Assembly: GCF_033118175.1 (NCBI RefSeq)
Contig: NW_026870963.1
Span: forward strand, 310,001 to 374,000
DNA from: Dama dama
Taxonomy: Eukaryota > Chordata > Mammalia > Artiodactyla > Cervidae
Direction of reading: 5' to 3'
DNA: 64,000 nucleotides
Shown: one piece after another, positions 49,580 through 62,900 of the stretch
Position numbering within the stretch: position 1 is the first letter of the stretch
How the letters are laid out: every line of letters begins with the position of its first letter
Notes under the pieces: model-generated
What the model was told of the DNA's origin: nothing
The model's database searches: none
What the model saw: the letters and a program-made list of their open reading frames with translations, nothing else
Translations under genes and position numbers: made by a program

Positions 49580-50374
49580 GGATCCCTCTAGACTTGAGAC
49601 AGTGATCTTGGTTTTTCTCTGGAGTGCCATCAAGGAAATCAAGGCTCCTTTCACGTTTGATGTGGAACACGGAATTGCTCTGCACACAGTGCAGGGGAAT
49701 CAGGCCTCATGTCGCGCCGAGGGAGAATTCTCATGGTTTTTCTCAAGTTGCGGCCGGAACCTGGGGTATATTCTCGAGTTACCACGGGGAGGGCCCTTCC
49801 AGACACGTGTTTGTTCAGCGACGTCAGGACTCCTGCCTAGGTGCGAGGGACACCTCGGGATTCTCCTCGAGTCTTGGCATGGCAATTGGGACGAGTCTCC
49901 ACGTGAAGCGGGAGACCCAGGGTCCCCGTCCATGTGGACAGGGATCCTGGGACTGCTAACCATTTTCAAGAGGAGTCAGGCATCGTCTCCTTTGGAAGCA
50001 TTGATCTCCGTGGACCTCTCGAGTTTTCAAGGGATGTGAGGCCTCCAGTCGCGATGAGGCGGAAAACTAGGTCTTTCTCTGTGGTCTCCACAGCGGATTC
50101 AGACATCCCTTCGTCTTGGGAGATGCAAGACGAGCTTGCATTTAATTCACTGCAGGGATATCCGGCCTTACTTCGAGTCAGAGCTTCTCGGTGTCCATTC
50201 CACTTGAGGCCACAATTTCAGGGTACCTCTCACATACCTGTAGCTGAGAGAAGCCTCCTCTTGAGGTGCTTGTGGAAAGTTGGTATTCCTCTTGAGTCGA
50301 AGCCAGGGACTAAGCTCTCATCTCGAGTTGATTTGGGGTCCACGGAACACTTTCGTGTTGCTCCAGTGACCTCA
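49580..50374 (+). repeat. Satellite unit, class E with pre-A 3' half
   Basis: Partner of 26514 (gcacacagtg, cgccgagggagaattc, gttaccacgg, gtggacaggg). It has gagtgccatc instead of gagtcccatc and the private cttggtttttc. The pre-A 3' half again precedes a class A unit. Confidence 0.87.
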
Positions 50375-51170
50375 GGATCCCTCTAGACTTGAGACAGTGA
50401 TCTTGGGTTTTCTCTGGAGTGCCATCAAGGAAATGAAGGCTCCTTTCACGTTTGATGTGGAACACGGAATTGCTCTGCACACAGTGCATGGGAATCGGGC
50501 CTCATCTCGCGGCGAGGGGGAAGTCTCATGGTTTTTCTCGAGTTGCGGCCGGAACCTGGGGTATATTCTCGAGTTACGACGGGGAGGGACCTTCCAGACA
50601 CGTGTTTGTTCAGCGAGGTCAGGACTCCTGCCTAGGTGCGAGGGACACCTCGGGATTCTCCTCGAGTCGTGGCATTGCAATTGGGACGTGTCTCCACGTG
50701 AGGCGGGAGACCCAGGGTCCCTTTCCAAGTGCCACAGGGATCCTGGGACTCCTATTCATTTTCAAGAGGAGTCAGGCATCGTCTCCTTTGGAAGCATTGA
50801 TCTCCGCGGACCTCTCGAGTTTTCAAAGGATGTGAGGCCTCCGGTCGCGATGAAGCGGAGGACTAGGTCTTTCTCTGTGGTCTCCACAAGGGATTCAGAC
50901 TTCCCTTCGTCTTAAGAGATGCAAGACGAGCCTGCATTCAATTCACTGCAGGGATATCTGGCTGTACTTCGAGTCAGAGCATCTCGGTGTCCATTCCACT
51001 TGAGGCCACAAACTCAGGGTCCCTCTCACATACCTGTACCTGAGAGAAGCCTCCTCTTGAGGTGCTTGTGGAAAGTTGGTATTCCTCTTGAGTCGAAGCC
51101 AGGGACTAAGCTCTCATCTCGAGTTGATTTGGGGTCCATGGAGCCCTTTCCTGTTGCTCCAGTGACCTCA
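50375..51170 (+). repeat. Satellite unit, class A, least typical
   Basis: It has aatgaagg, tttccaagtgcc and cttaagagatg but lacks cggcgagggccatt (it has cggggagggacc) and has attgatctccgcgg. Private changes are gtgcatggg and gtcgtggcattgc. Confidence 0.88.
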
Positions 51171-51965
51171 GGATCCCTCTAGACTTGAGACAGTGATCTT
51201 GGGTTTTCTCTGGAGTGCCATCAAGGAAATCAAGGCTCCTTTCATGTTTGATGTGGAACACAGAATTGCTCTGCACGCTGTGCAGGGGAATCGGGCCTCA
51301 TCTCGCGGCGAGGGGGAAGTCTGATGGTTTTTCTCGAGTTGCGGCCGAAACCCAGGGTACATTCTCAAGTTACTACGGGGAGGGCCCTTCCAGACATGTG
51401 TTTGTTCAGCGACGTCAGGACTCCTGCCTAGGTGCGAGGGACACCTCGGTATACTCCTCGAGTCTTGGCATGGCAATTGCGACGGGTCTCCACGTGAGGC
51501 GGGAGACCCAGTGTCCCTTTCCACGTGCCACAGGGATCCTGGGACTCCTATCCATTTTCAAGAGGAGTCAGGCATCGTCTCCTTTGGAAGCATTGATCTC
51601 CGCGGACCTCTCGAGTTTTCAAAGGATGTGAGGCCTCCAGTCGCGATGAGCCGGAGAACTAGGTCTTTCTCTGTGGTCTCCACAGGGGATTCAGACATCC
51701 CTTCGTCTTGGGAGATGCAAGACAAGCCTGCATTCAATTCACTGCAGGGATATCCGGCCTTTCTTCGAGTCAGAGCATCTCGGTGTCCATTCCACTTGAG
51801 GCCACAAACTCAGGGTCCTTCTCAATACCTGGGGCTGAGAGAAGCCTCCACTTCAGGTGCTTGTGGAAAGTTGGTATTCCTCTTGAGTCGAAGCCAGGGA
51901 CTAAGCTCTCATCTCGAGTTGATTTGGGGTCCACGGAGCCCTTTCGTGTTGCTCCAGTGACCTCA
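51171..51965 (+). repeat. Satellite unit, class B
   Basis: Class B with C leader. Private changes are gaacacagaattg, gcctccagtcgcg and gacaagcctgc. Confidence 0.9.
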
Positions 51966-52760
51966 GGATCCCTCTAGACTTGAGACAGTGATCTTGGGTT
52001 TTCTCTGGAGTGCCATCAAGGAAATCAAGGCTCCTTTCACGTTTGATGTGGTACACGGAATTGCTCTGCACGCAGTGCAGGGGAATCGGTCCTCATCTCG
52101 CGGCGAGGGGGAAGTCTCATGGTTTTTCTCGACTTGCGGCCGGAACCTGGGGCATATTCTCGACTTACGACGGGGAGGGCCCTTCCAGACACGTGTTTGT
52201 TCAGCGACATCAGGACTCATTCCTAGGTGTGAGGGACACCTCGGGTATCTCCTCGAGTCTTGGCATGGCAATTGTGACGCGTCTCCAAGTGAGGCGGGAG
52301 ACCCAGGGGCCATTTCCACGTGCCTCAGGGATCCTGGGACTCCTATCAATTTTCAAGAGGAATCAGGCATCGTCTCCTTTGGAAGCATTGATCTCCGCAG
52401 ACCTTTTGATTTTTCAAAGGATGTGATGTCTCCGGTCGCGATGAGGCGGAGGACTAGGTCTTTCTCTGTCGTCTCCACAGGGGATTCAGACATCCCTTCG
52501 TCTTGGGAGATGCAAGACGAGCCTGCATTCAATTCACTGCAGTGATATCCGGCCTTAATTCGAGTCAGAGCAACTCGCTGTCCATTCGACTTGAGGCCAC
52601 AAACTCAGGGTCCCTCTCACATACCTGTAGCTGAGAGAAGCCTCTCTTGAGGTGCTTGTGGAAAGTTGGTATTCCTCTTGAGTCGAAGCCAGGGACTAAG
52701 CTGTCATCTCGAGTAGATTTGGGGTCCACGTAGCCCTTTCGTGTTGCTCTAGTGACCTCA
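51966..52760 (+). repeat. Satellite unit, class C2
   Basis: Class C with the C2 3' half and F leader, as at 45603. Private changes are ggactcattcc, ctcgggtatctcc, gggccatttcc and gtgcctcaggg. Confidence 0.88.
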
Positions 52761-53556
52761 GGATCCCTCTAGACTTGAGACAGTGATCTTGGGTTTTCTC
52801 TGGAGTCCCATCAAGGAAATCAAGGCTCCTTTCACGTTTGATGTGGTACACGGAATTGCTCTGCACGCAGTGCAGGGGAATCGGGTCTCATCTCGCGGCG
52901 AGGGGGAAGTCTCATGGTTTTTCTCGAGTTGCGGCCGGAACCAGGGGTATATTCTCGAGTTACGACGGGGAGGGCCTTTCCAGACACGGGTTTGTTCAGC
53001 GACCTCAGGACTCCTGCCTAGGTGTGAGGGACACCTCGGGATTCTCCTCGAGTCTTGGCATGGCAATTGGGACGCGTATCCACGTGAGGCGGGAGACCCA
53101 GGGGCCCTTTCCACGTGCCACAGGGATCCTGGAACTCCTATCCATTTTCAAGAGGAGTCAGGCATCGTCTCCTTTGGAAGCATTGACCTCCGCAGACCTA
53201 TCCAGTTTTCAAAGGATGTGATGCCTCCGGTCGAGATGAGGCAGAGGACTAGGTCTTTCTCTGTGGTCTCCACAGCGGATTCAGACATCCCTTCGTCTTC
53301 GGAGATGCAAGACGAGCCTGCATTCAATTCACTGCAGGGATATCCGGCCTAACTTCGAGTCAGAGCATCTCGGTGTTCATTCCACTTGAGGCCACAAACT
53401 CAGGGTTCCTCTCACTTACCTGTAGCTGAGAGAAGACTCCTCTTGAGGTGCTTGTGGAAAGTTGGTATTCCTCTTGAGTCGAAGCCAGGGACTAAGCTCT
53501 CATCTCGAGTTGATTTGGGGTCCACGGAGCCCTTTCGTGTTGCTCCAGTGACCTCA
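52761..53556 (+). repeat. Satellite unit, class F with a C-type variant
   Basis: F markers throughout, but with gtggtacacgg, otherwise diagnostic of class C, about 90 bp after the anchor. This fits a short conversion tract from a neighbouring C unit, or an exchange point. Private changes are aaccaggggtat and gggcctttcc. Confidence 0.87.
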
Positions 53557-54352
53557 GGATCCCTCTAGACTTGAGACAGGGATCTTGGGTTTTCTCTGGA
53601 GTGCCATCAAGGAAATCAAGGCTCCTTTCATGTTTGATGTGGAACACGGAATTGCTCTGCATGAAGTGCAGGGGAATCGGGGCTTATCTCGCGACGAGGG
53701 GGAAGTCTCATAGTTTTTCTCGAGTTGCGGCCGGAACCTGGGGTATATTCTCGAGTTACGACTGGGAGGGCCCCTCCAGACACGTGTTTGTGGAGCGACG
53801 TCAGGACTCCTGCCTAGGTGCGAGGGACACCTCGGGATTCTCCTCGAGTCTTGGCATGGCAATTGGGACGCGTCTCCACGTGAGGCGGGAGACCCAGGGT
53901 CCCTTTCCACGTGCCACAGGGATCCTGGGACTCCTATCCATTTTCAAGAGGAGTCAGGCATGGTTTCTTTTGGAAGCATTGATCTCCGCAGACCTCTCGA
54001 GTTTTCAAAGGATGTGAGGCCTCCGGTCGCGTTGAGGCGGAGGACTAGGTCTTTCTCTGTGGTCTCCACAGGGGATTCAGACAACCCTTCGTCTTGGGAG
54101 ATGCAAGAAGAGCCTGCATTCAATTCAATGCAGGGATATCCGGCCTTACTTCAAGTCAGAGCATCTCGGTGTCAATTCCACATGAGGCCACAAACTCAGG
54201 GTCCCTCTCTCATACCTGTAGCTGAGAGAAGCCTTCTCTTGAGGTGCTTGTGAAAAGTGCGTATTCCTCTTGAGTCGAAACCAGGGACTAAGCTCTCATC
54301 TCGAGTTGATTTGGGGTCCACGGAGCACTTTCGTGTTGCTCCAGTGACCTCA
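53557..54352 (+). repeat. Satellite unit, class G
   Basis: Full G marker set as at 19354. Private changes are gcatgaagtgcag, cgactgggagggcccctcc and gtttgtggagcg. Confidence 0.87.
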
Positions 54353-55148
54353 GGATCCCTCTAGACTTGAGACAGTGATCTTGGGTTTTCTCTGGAGTGC
54401 CATCAAGGAAATCAAGGCTCCTTTCACCTTTGATGTGGAACACGGAATTGCTCTGCACGCCGTGCAGGGGAATCGGGCCTCATCTCGCGGCGAGGGGTAA
54501 GTCTCATGGTTTTTCTCGAGTTGGGGCCGGAACCTGGGGTATATTCTCGAGTTACGACTGGGAGGGCCCCTCCAGACACTTGTTTGTGGAGCGACGTCAG
54601 GACTCCTGCCTAGGTGCGAGGGACACCTCGGGATTCTCCTCGAGTCTTGGCATGGAAATTTGGACGCGTCTCCACGTGAGGCGGGAGTCCCAGGGTCCCT
54701 TTCCACGTGCCACAGGGATCCTGGGACTCCTATCCATTTTCAAGAGGCGTCAGGCATAGTCTCCTTTGGAAGCATTGATCTCCGCGGACCTCTCGAGTTT
54801 TCAAAGGATGTGAGGCCTCCGGTCGCGATGAGGCGGAGGACTAGGTCTTTCTCTGTGGTCTCCACAGGGGATTCAGACATCCCTTCGTCTTGGGAGATGC
54901 AAGACGAGCCTGCATTCAATTCACTGCAGGGATATCTGGCCTTACGTCGAGTCAGAGCATCTCGGTGTCCATTCCACTTGAGGCCACAAACTCAGGGTCC
55001 CTCTCACATACCTGTAGCTGAGAGAAGCCTCCTCTTCAGGTGCTTGTGGAAAGTTGGTATTCCTCTTGAGTCGAAGCCAGGGACTAAGCTCTCATCTCGA
55101 GTTGATTTGGGGTCCACGGAGCCCTTTCGTGTTGCTCCAGTGACCTCA
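54353..55148 (+). repeat. Mosaic satellite unit H / G / 3' block
   Basis: It starts as H (cacctttgatg, aggggtaagtc, gttggggccgg). At about 54555-54595 it carries the G signature (cgactgggagggcccctcc, gtggagcg). From about 54652 (catggaaatttgg) it matches the unit at 59924. Three sequence types thus meet within 300 bp. Confidence 0.85.
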
Positions 55149-58100
55149 GGATCCCTCTAGACTTGAGACAGTGATCTTGGGTTTTCTCTGGAGTGCCATC
55201 AAGGAAATCAAGGCTCCTTTCACGTTTGATATGGAACACGGAAGTGCTCTGCACGCAGTGCAGGGGAATCGGGCATCATCTCGCGGCGAGGGGGAAGTCT
55301 CATCGTTTTTCTCGAGTAGCGGGCGGAACCTGGGGTATATTCTCGAGTTACGACGGGGAGGGCCCTTCCAGACACGTGTTTGTTCAGCGACGTCAAGACT
55401 CCTGCCTAGGTGCGAAGGACACCTCGGGATTCTCCTCGAGTCTTGGCATGGCAATTGCGACGCGTCTCCAAGTGAGGCGGGAGACCCAGGGTCCCTTTCC
55501 ACGTGCCACAGGGATCCTGGGACTCCTATCCATTTTCAAGAGGAGTCAGGCATCGTCTCCTTTGGAAGCATTGATCTCCGCGGACCTCTCGAGTTTTCAA
55601 AGGATGTGAGGCCTCCGGTCGCGATGAGGCCGAGGACTAGGTCTTTCTCTGTGGTCTCCACAGGGGATTCAGACATCCCTTCGTCTTGGGAGATGCAAGA
55701 CGAGCGTGCATTCAATTCACTGCAGGGATATCTATCCTTACTTTGAGTCAGAGCATCTCGGTGGACATTCCACTTGAGGCGACAAACTCAGGGTCCCTCT
55801 CACATACCTGTAGCTGAAAGAAGCCTCCTCTTGAGGTGCTTGTGGAAAGTTGGTATTCCTCTCGATTTGAAGCCAGGGACTAAGCTCTCATCTTGAGTTG
55901 ATTTGGGGTCCTCGGAGCCCTTTCGTGTTGCTCCAGTGACCTCAGGATCCCTCTAGACTTGAGACAGTAATCTTGGGTTTTCTCTGGAGTGCCATCAACG
56001 AAATCAAGGCTCCTTTCACGTTTGATGTTGAACACGGAATTGCTCTGCATGCAGTGCAGGGGAATCGGGCCTCAACTCGCGGAGAGGGGGAAATCTCATG
56101 GTTTTTCTCGAGTTGCGGCCGGAACCTGGGGTATATTCTCGAGTAACGACGGGGAGGGCCCTTCTAGACACGTGTTTGTTCAGCGACATCAGGACTCCTG
56201 CCTAGGTGCGAGGGACACCTCGGGATTCTCCTCGAGTCTTGGCATGGCAATTGGGACGCGTCTCCACATGAGGCGGGAGACCCAGGGTCCCTTTCCACGT
56301 GCCACAGGGATCCTGGGACTCCTATCCATTTTCAAGAGGAGTCAGGCATCGTCTCCTTTGGAAGCATTGATCTCCGCGGACCTCTCGAGTTTTCAAAGGA
56401 TGTGAGGCCTCCGGTCGCGTTGAGGCCGAGGACTAGGTCTTTCTCCGTGTTCTGCACAGGGGATTCAGACATTCCTTCGTCTTGGGAGATGCAAGATGAG
56501 CCTGCATTCAATTCACTGCAGGGATATCCGGACTTACTTCGAGTCAGAGCATCTCGGTGTCCATTCCACTTGAGGCCACAAACTCAGGGTCCCTCTCACA
56601 TACCTGTAGCTGAGAGAAGCCTCCTCTTTAGGTGCTTGTGGAAAGTTGGTATTCCTCTCGATTTGAAGCCAGGGAATAAGCTCTCATCTCGAGTTGATTT
56701 GGGGTCCACGGAGCCCTTTTGTGTTGCTCCAGTGACCTCAGGATCCCTCTAGACTTGAGACAGTGATCTTGGGTTTTCTCTGGAGTGCCATCAAGGAAAT
56801 CAAGGCTCCTTTCACGTTTGATGTGGAAAACGGAATTGCTCTGCACGCAGGGCAGGGGAATCGGGCCTCATCTCGCGGCGATGGGGAAGTCTCATGGTTT
56901 TTCTCGAGTTGCGGCCGGAACCTGGGGTATATTCTCGAGTTACGACGGGGAGGGCCCTTCCAGACACGTGTTTGTTCAGCGACGTCAGGAATCCTGCCTA
57001 GGTGCGAGGGACACCTCGGGATTCTCCTCGAGTCTTGGCATGGCAATTGGGACCCGTCTCCACGTGAGGCGGGAGACCCAGGGTCCCTTTCCACGTGCCA
57101 CAGTGATCCTGGGACTCCTATCCATTTTCAAGAGGAGTCAGGCATCGTCTCCTTCAGAAGTATTGATCTCCGTGGACCTCTCGAGTTTTCAAAGGATGTG
57201 AGGCCTCCGGTCCCGTTGAGGCGGAGGACTAGGTCTTTCTTTGTGGTCTCCACAGGGGATTCAGACAACCCTTCGTCTTGGGAGATGCAAGACGAGCCTG
57301 CATTCAAATCACTGCAGGGATATCTGGCCTTACTTCGAGTCAGAGCATCTCGGTGTCCATTCCACTTGAGGCGACAAACTCAGGGTCCCTCTCACATACC
57401 ATTAGCTGAGAGTAGCCTCCACTTGAGGGGCTTGTGTAAAGTTGGTATTCCTCTTGAGTCGAAGCCAGGGACTAAGCTCTCATCTCGAGTTGATTTGGGG
57501 TCCACGGAGCCCTTTTGTGTTGCTCCAGTGACCTCAGGATCCCTCTAGACTTGAGACAGTGATCGTGGGTTTTCTCTGGAGTGCCATCAAGGAAATCAAG
57601 GGTCCTTTCACGTTTGATGTGGAACTCGGAATTGCTCTGCACGCAGTGCAGGGGAATCGGGCCTCATCTCGCGGCGAGGGGGAAGTTTCATGGTTTTTCT
57701 CGAGTCGCGCCCAGAACCTGGGGTATATTCTCGAGTTACGACGGGGAGGGCCCTTCCAGACACGTGTTTGTTCAGCGACGTCAGGACTCCTGCCTAGGTG
57801 CGAGGGACACCTCGGGATTCTCCTCGAGTCTTGGCATGGCAATTGGGACGCGTCTCCACGTTAGGCGGGAGACCCAGGGTCCCTTTCCACGTGCCACAGT
57901 GATCCTGGGACTCCTATCCATTTTCAAGAGGAGTCAGGCATCGTCTCCTTTGGAAGCATTGATCTCCGCGGACCTCTCGAGTTTTCAAAGGATGTGAGGC
58001 CTCCGGTCTCGATGAGGCGGAGGACTAGGTCTTTCTCTTTGGTCTCCACAGGGGATTCAGACATCCCTTCGTCTTGGGAGATGCAAGACGAGCCTGCATT

Positions 58101-59923
58101 CAATTCACTGCAGGGATATCCAGCCTTACTTCGAGTCAGAGCATCTCGGTGTCCATTGCACTTGAGGCCACAAACTCAGGGTCCCTCTCACATACCTGTA
58201 GCTGAGAGAAGCCTCCTCTTGAAGTGCTTGTGGAAAGTTGGTATTCCTCTTGAGTCGAAGCCAGGGACTAAGCTCTCATCTCGAGTTGATTTGGGGTCCT
58301 CGGAGCCCTTTCATGTTGCTCCAGGGACCTCAGGATCCCTCTCGACTTGAGACAGTGATCTTGTGTTTTCTCTGGAGTGCCATCAAGGAAATCAAGGCTC
58401 GTTTCAAGTTTGATGTGGAACACGGAATTTCTCTGCACGCAGTGCAGGGGAATCGGGCCTCATCTCGCGGCGAGGGGGAAGTCTCATGGTTTTTCTCGAG
58501 TTGCGGCCGGAACCTGGGGTATATTCTCGAGTTACGACGGGGAGGGCCCTTCCAGACACGTGTTTGTTCAGCGACGTCAGGACTCCTGCCTAGGTGCGAG
58601 GGACACCTCGGGATTCTCCTCGAGTCTTGGCATGGCAATTGGGACGCGTCTCCACGTGAGGCGGGAGACCCAGGGTCCCTTTCCACGTGCCACAGGGATC
58701 CTGGGACTCCTATCCATTTTCAAGAAGAGTCAGGCATCGTCTCCTTTGGAAGCATTGATCTCCGCAGACCTCTCGAGTTTTCAAAGGATGTGATGCCTCC
58801 CGTCTCGATGAGGCGGAGGACTAGGTCTTTCTCTGTCGTCTCCACAGGGGATTCAGACATCCCTTCGTCTTGGGAGATGCAAGACGAGCCTGCATTCAAT
58901 TCACTGCAGGGATATCTGGCCTTACTTCGAGTCAGAGCATCCCGGTGTCCATTCCACTTGAGGCCACAAACACAGGGTCCCTCTCACATACCATTAGCTG
59001 AGAGTAGCCTCCTCTTGAGGTGCTTGTGGAAAGTTGGTATTCCTCTCGATTTGAAGCCAGGGACTAAGCTCTCATCTCGAGTTGATTTGGGGTCCACGGA
59101 GCCCTTTCGTGTTGCTCCAGTGACCTCAGGATCCCTCTAGACTTGAGACAGTGATCTTGGGTTTTCTCTGGAGTGCCATCAAGGAAATCAAGGCTCCTTT
59201 CATTTTTGATGTGGAAACGGAATTGCTCTGCACGCAGGGCAGGGGAATCGGGCCTCATCTCGCGGCGAGGGGGAAGTCTCATGGTTTTTCTCGAGTTGCG
59301 GCCGGAACCTGGGGTATATTCTCGAGTTACGATGGGGAGGGCCCTTCCAGACACGTGTTTGTTCAGCGACGTCAGGGCTCCTGCCTAGGTGCGAGGGACA
59401 CCTCGGGATTCTCCTCGAGTCTTGGCATGGCAATTGGGACGCGTCTCCACGTGAGGCGGGAGACCCAGGGTCCCTTTCCACGTGCCACAGGGATCCTGGG
59501 ACTCCTCTCCATTTTCAAGAGGAGTCAGGCATCGTCCCCTTTGGAAGCATTGATCTCCGCGGACCTCTCGAGTTTTCAAAGGATGTGAGGCCTCCGGTCG
59601 CGTTGAGGCGGAGGACTAGGTCTTTCTCTGTGTTCTGCACAGGGGATTCAGACATCCCTTCGTCTTGGGAGATGCAAGATGAGCCTGCATTCAATTCACT
59701 GCAGGGATATCCGGCCTTACTTCGAGTCAGAGCATCTCGGTGTCCATTCCACTTGAGGCCACAAACTAAGGGTCCGTCTCACATACCTGTAGCTGAGAGA
59801 AGCCTCCTCTTGAGGTGCTTGTGGAAAGTTGGTATTCCTCTTGAGTCGAAGTCAGGGACTAAGCTCTCATCTCGAGTTGATTTGGGGTCCACGGAGCCCT
59901 TTCGTGTTGCTACAGTGACCTCA
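55149..59923 (+). repeat. Six satellite units, first copy of the 3' duplication
   Basis: Unit starts are 55149, 55945, 56741, 57537, 58333 and 59129. Partners in the second copy are 60720, 61516, none, 62312, 63108 and 63904. Rare shared variants are gatatggaacac and gtagcgggcgg (55149), catcaacgaaatc (55945), gtggaactcgg and gtcgcgcccag (57537), and gctcgtttcaag (58333). At 58333 the XbaI site after the anchor is lost (ctctcgac). Confidence 0.9.
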
Positions 59924-62900
59924 GGATCCCTCTAGACTTGAGACAGTGATCTTGGGTTTTCTCTGGAGTGCCATTAAGGAAATCAAGGCTCCTTTCACGT
60001 TTGATGTGGAACACGGAATTGGTCTGCACTCAGTGCAGGGGAATCGGGCCTCATCTCGCGGGGAGGGGGAAGTCTCATGGTTTTTCTCGAGTTGCGGCCG
60101 GAACCTGGGGTATATTCTCGAGTTACGACGGGGAGGGCCTGTCCAGACACGGGTTTGTTCAGCGACGTCAGGACTCCTGCCTAGGTGCGAGGGACACCTC
60201 GGGATTCTCCTCGAGTCTTGGCATGGAAATTTGGACGCGTCTCCACGTGAGGCGGGAGTCCCAGGGTCCCTTTCCACGTGCCACAGGGATCCTGGGACTC
60301 CTATCCATTTTCAAGAGGCGTCAGGCATAGTCTCCTTTGGAAGCATTGATCTCCGCGGACCTCTCGAGTTTTCAAAGGATGTGAGGCCTCCGGTCGCGAT
60401 GAGGCGGAGGACTAGGACTTTCTCTGTGGTCTCCACAGGGGATTCAGACATCCCTTCGTCTTGGGAGATGCAAGACGAGCCTGCATTCAATTCACTGCAG
60501 GGATATCTGGCCTTACGTCGAGTCAGAGCATCTCGGTGTCCATTCCACTTGAGGCCACAAACTCAGGGTCCCTCTCACATACCTGTAGCTGAGAGAAGCC
60601 TCCTCTTCAGGTGCTTGTGGAAAGTTGGTATTCCTCTTGAGTCGAAGCCAGGGACTAAGCTCTCATCTCGAGTTGATTTGGGGTCCACGGAGCCCTTTCG
60701 TGTTGCTCCAGTGACCTCAGGATCCCTCTAGACTTGAGACAGTGATCTTGGGTTTTCTCTGGAGTGCCATCAAGGAAATCAAGGCTCCTTTCACGTTTGA
60801 TATGGAACACGGAAGTGCTCTGCACGCAGTGCAGGGGAATCGGGCATCATCTCGCGGCGAGGGGGAAGTCTCATCGTTTTTCTCGAGTAGCGGGCGGAAC
60901 CTGGGGTATATTCTCGAGTTACGACGGGGAGGGCCCTTCCAGACACGTGTTTGTTCAGCGACGTCAAGACTCCTGCCTAGGTGCGAAGGACACCTCGGGA
61001 TTCTCCTCGAGTCTTGGCATGGCAATTGCGACGCGTCTCCAAGTGAGGCGGGAGACCCAGGGTCCCTTTCCACGTGCCACAGGGATCCTGGGACTCCTAT
61101 CCATTTTCAAGAGGAGTCAGGCATCGTCTCCTTTGGAAGCATTGATCTCCGCGGACCTCTCGAGTTTTCAAAGGATGTGAGGCCTCCGGTCGCGATGAGG
61201 CCGAGGACTAGGTCTTTCTCTGTGGTCTCCACAGGGGATTCAGACATCCCTTCGTCTTGGGAGATGCAAGACGAGCGTGCATTCAATTCACTGCAGGGAT
61301 ATCTATCCTTACTTTGAGTCAGAGCATCTCGGTGGACATTCCACTTGAGGCGACAAACTCAGGGTCCCTCTCACATACCTGTAGCTGAAAGAAGCCTCCT
61401 CTTGAGGTGCTTGTGGAAAGTTGGTATTCCTCTCGATTTGAAGCCAGGGACTAAGCTCTCATTTTGAGTTGATTTGGGGTCCTCGGAGCCCTTTCGTGTT
61501 GCTCCAGTGACCTCAGGATCCCTCTAGACTTGAGACAGTAATCTTGGGTTTTCTCTGGAGTGCCATCAACGAAATCAAGGCTCCTTTCACGTTTGATGTT
61601 GAACACGGAATTGCTCTGCATGCAGTGCAGGGGAATCGGGCCTCAACTCGCGGAGAGGGGGAAATCTCATGGTTTTTCTCGAGTTGCGGCCGGAACCTGG
61701 GGTATATTCTCGAGTAACGACGGGGAGGGCCCTTCTAGACACGTGTTTGTTCAGCGACATCAGGACTCCTGCCTAGGTGCGAGGGACACCTCGGGATTCT
61801 CCTCGAGTCTTGGCATGGCAATTGGGACGCGTCTCCACATGAGGCGGGAGACCCAGGGTCCCTTTCCACGTGCCACAGGGATCCTGGGACTCCTATCCAT
61901 TTTCAAGAGGAGTCAGGCATCGTCTCCTTTGGAAGCATTGATCTCCGCGGACCTCTCGAGTTTTCAAAGGATGTGAGGCCTCCGGTCGCGTTGAGGCGGA
62001 GGACTAGGTCTTTCTCCGTGTTCTGCACAGGGGATTCAGATATTCCTTCGTCTTGGGAGATGCAAGATGAGCCTGCATTCAAATCACTGCAGGGATATCT
62101 GGCCTTACTTCGAGTCAGAGCATCTCGGTGTCCATTCCACTTGAGGCGACAAACTCAGGGTCCCTCTCACATACCATTAGCTGAGAGTAGCCTCCACTTG
62201 AGGGGCTTGTGTAAAGTTGGTATTCCTCTTGAGTCGAAGCCAGGGACTAAGCTCTCATCTCGAGTTGATTTGGGTTATACGGATCCCTTTCGTGTTGCTC
62301 CAGTGACCTCAGGATCCCTCTAGACTTGAGACAGTGATCGTGGGTTTTCTCTGGAGTGCCATCAAGGAAATCAAGGGTCCTTTCACGTTTGATGTGGAAC
62401 TCGGAATTGCTCTGCACGCAGTGCAGGGGAATCGGGCCTCATCTCGCGGCGAGGGGGAAGTTTCATGGTTTTTCTCGAGTCGCGCCCAGAACCTGGGGTA
62501 TATTCTCAAGTTACGACGGGGAGGGCCCTTCCAGACACGTGTTTGTTCAGCGACGTCAGGACTCCTGCCTAGGTGCGAGGGACACCTCGGGATTCTCCTC
62601 GAGTATTGGCATGGCAATTGGGACGCGTCTCCACGTGAGGCGGGAGACCCAGGGTCCCTTTCCACGTGCCACAGTGATCCTGGGACTCCTATCCATTTTC
62701 AAGAGGAGTCAGGCATCGTCTCCTTGGGAAGCATTGATCTCTGCAGACCTCTCGAGTTTTCAAAGGATGTGAGGCCTCCGGTCTCGATGAGGCGGAGGAC
62801 TAGGTCTTTCTCTTTGGTCTCCACAGGGGATTCAGACATCATTTCGTCTTGGGAGATGCAAGACGAGCCTGCATTCAATTCACTGCAGGGATATCCGGCC

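Noticed and set aside
58238..59140. 300-codon open frames at 58238 and 63013
   Set aside because: Both are read-through of the same repeat frame starting in the previous unit. Their similarity reflects the 4,775-bp duplication, not coding constraint.
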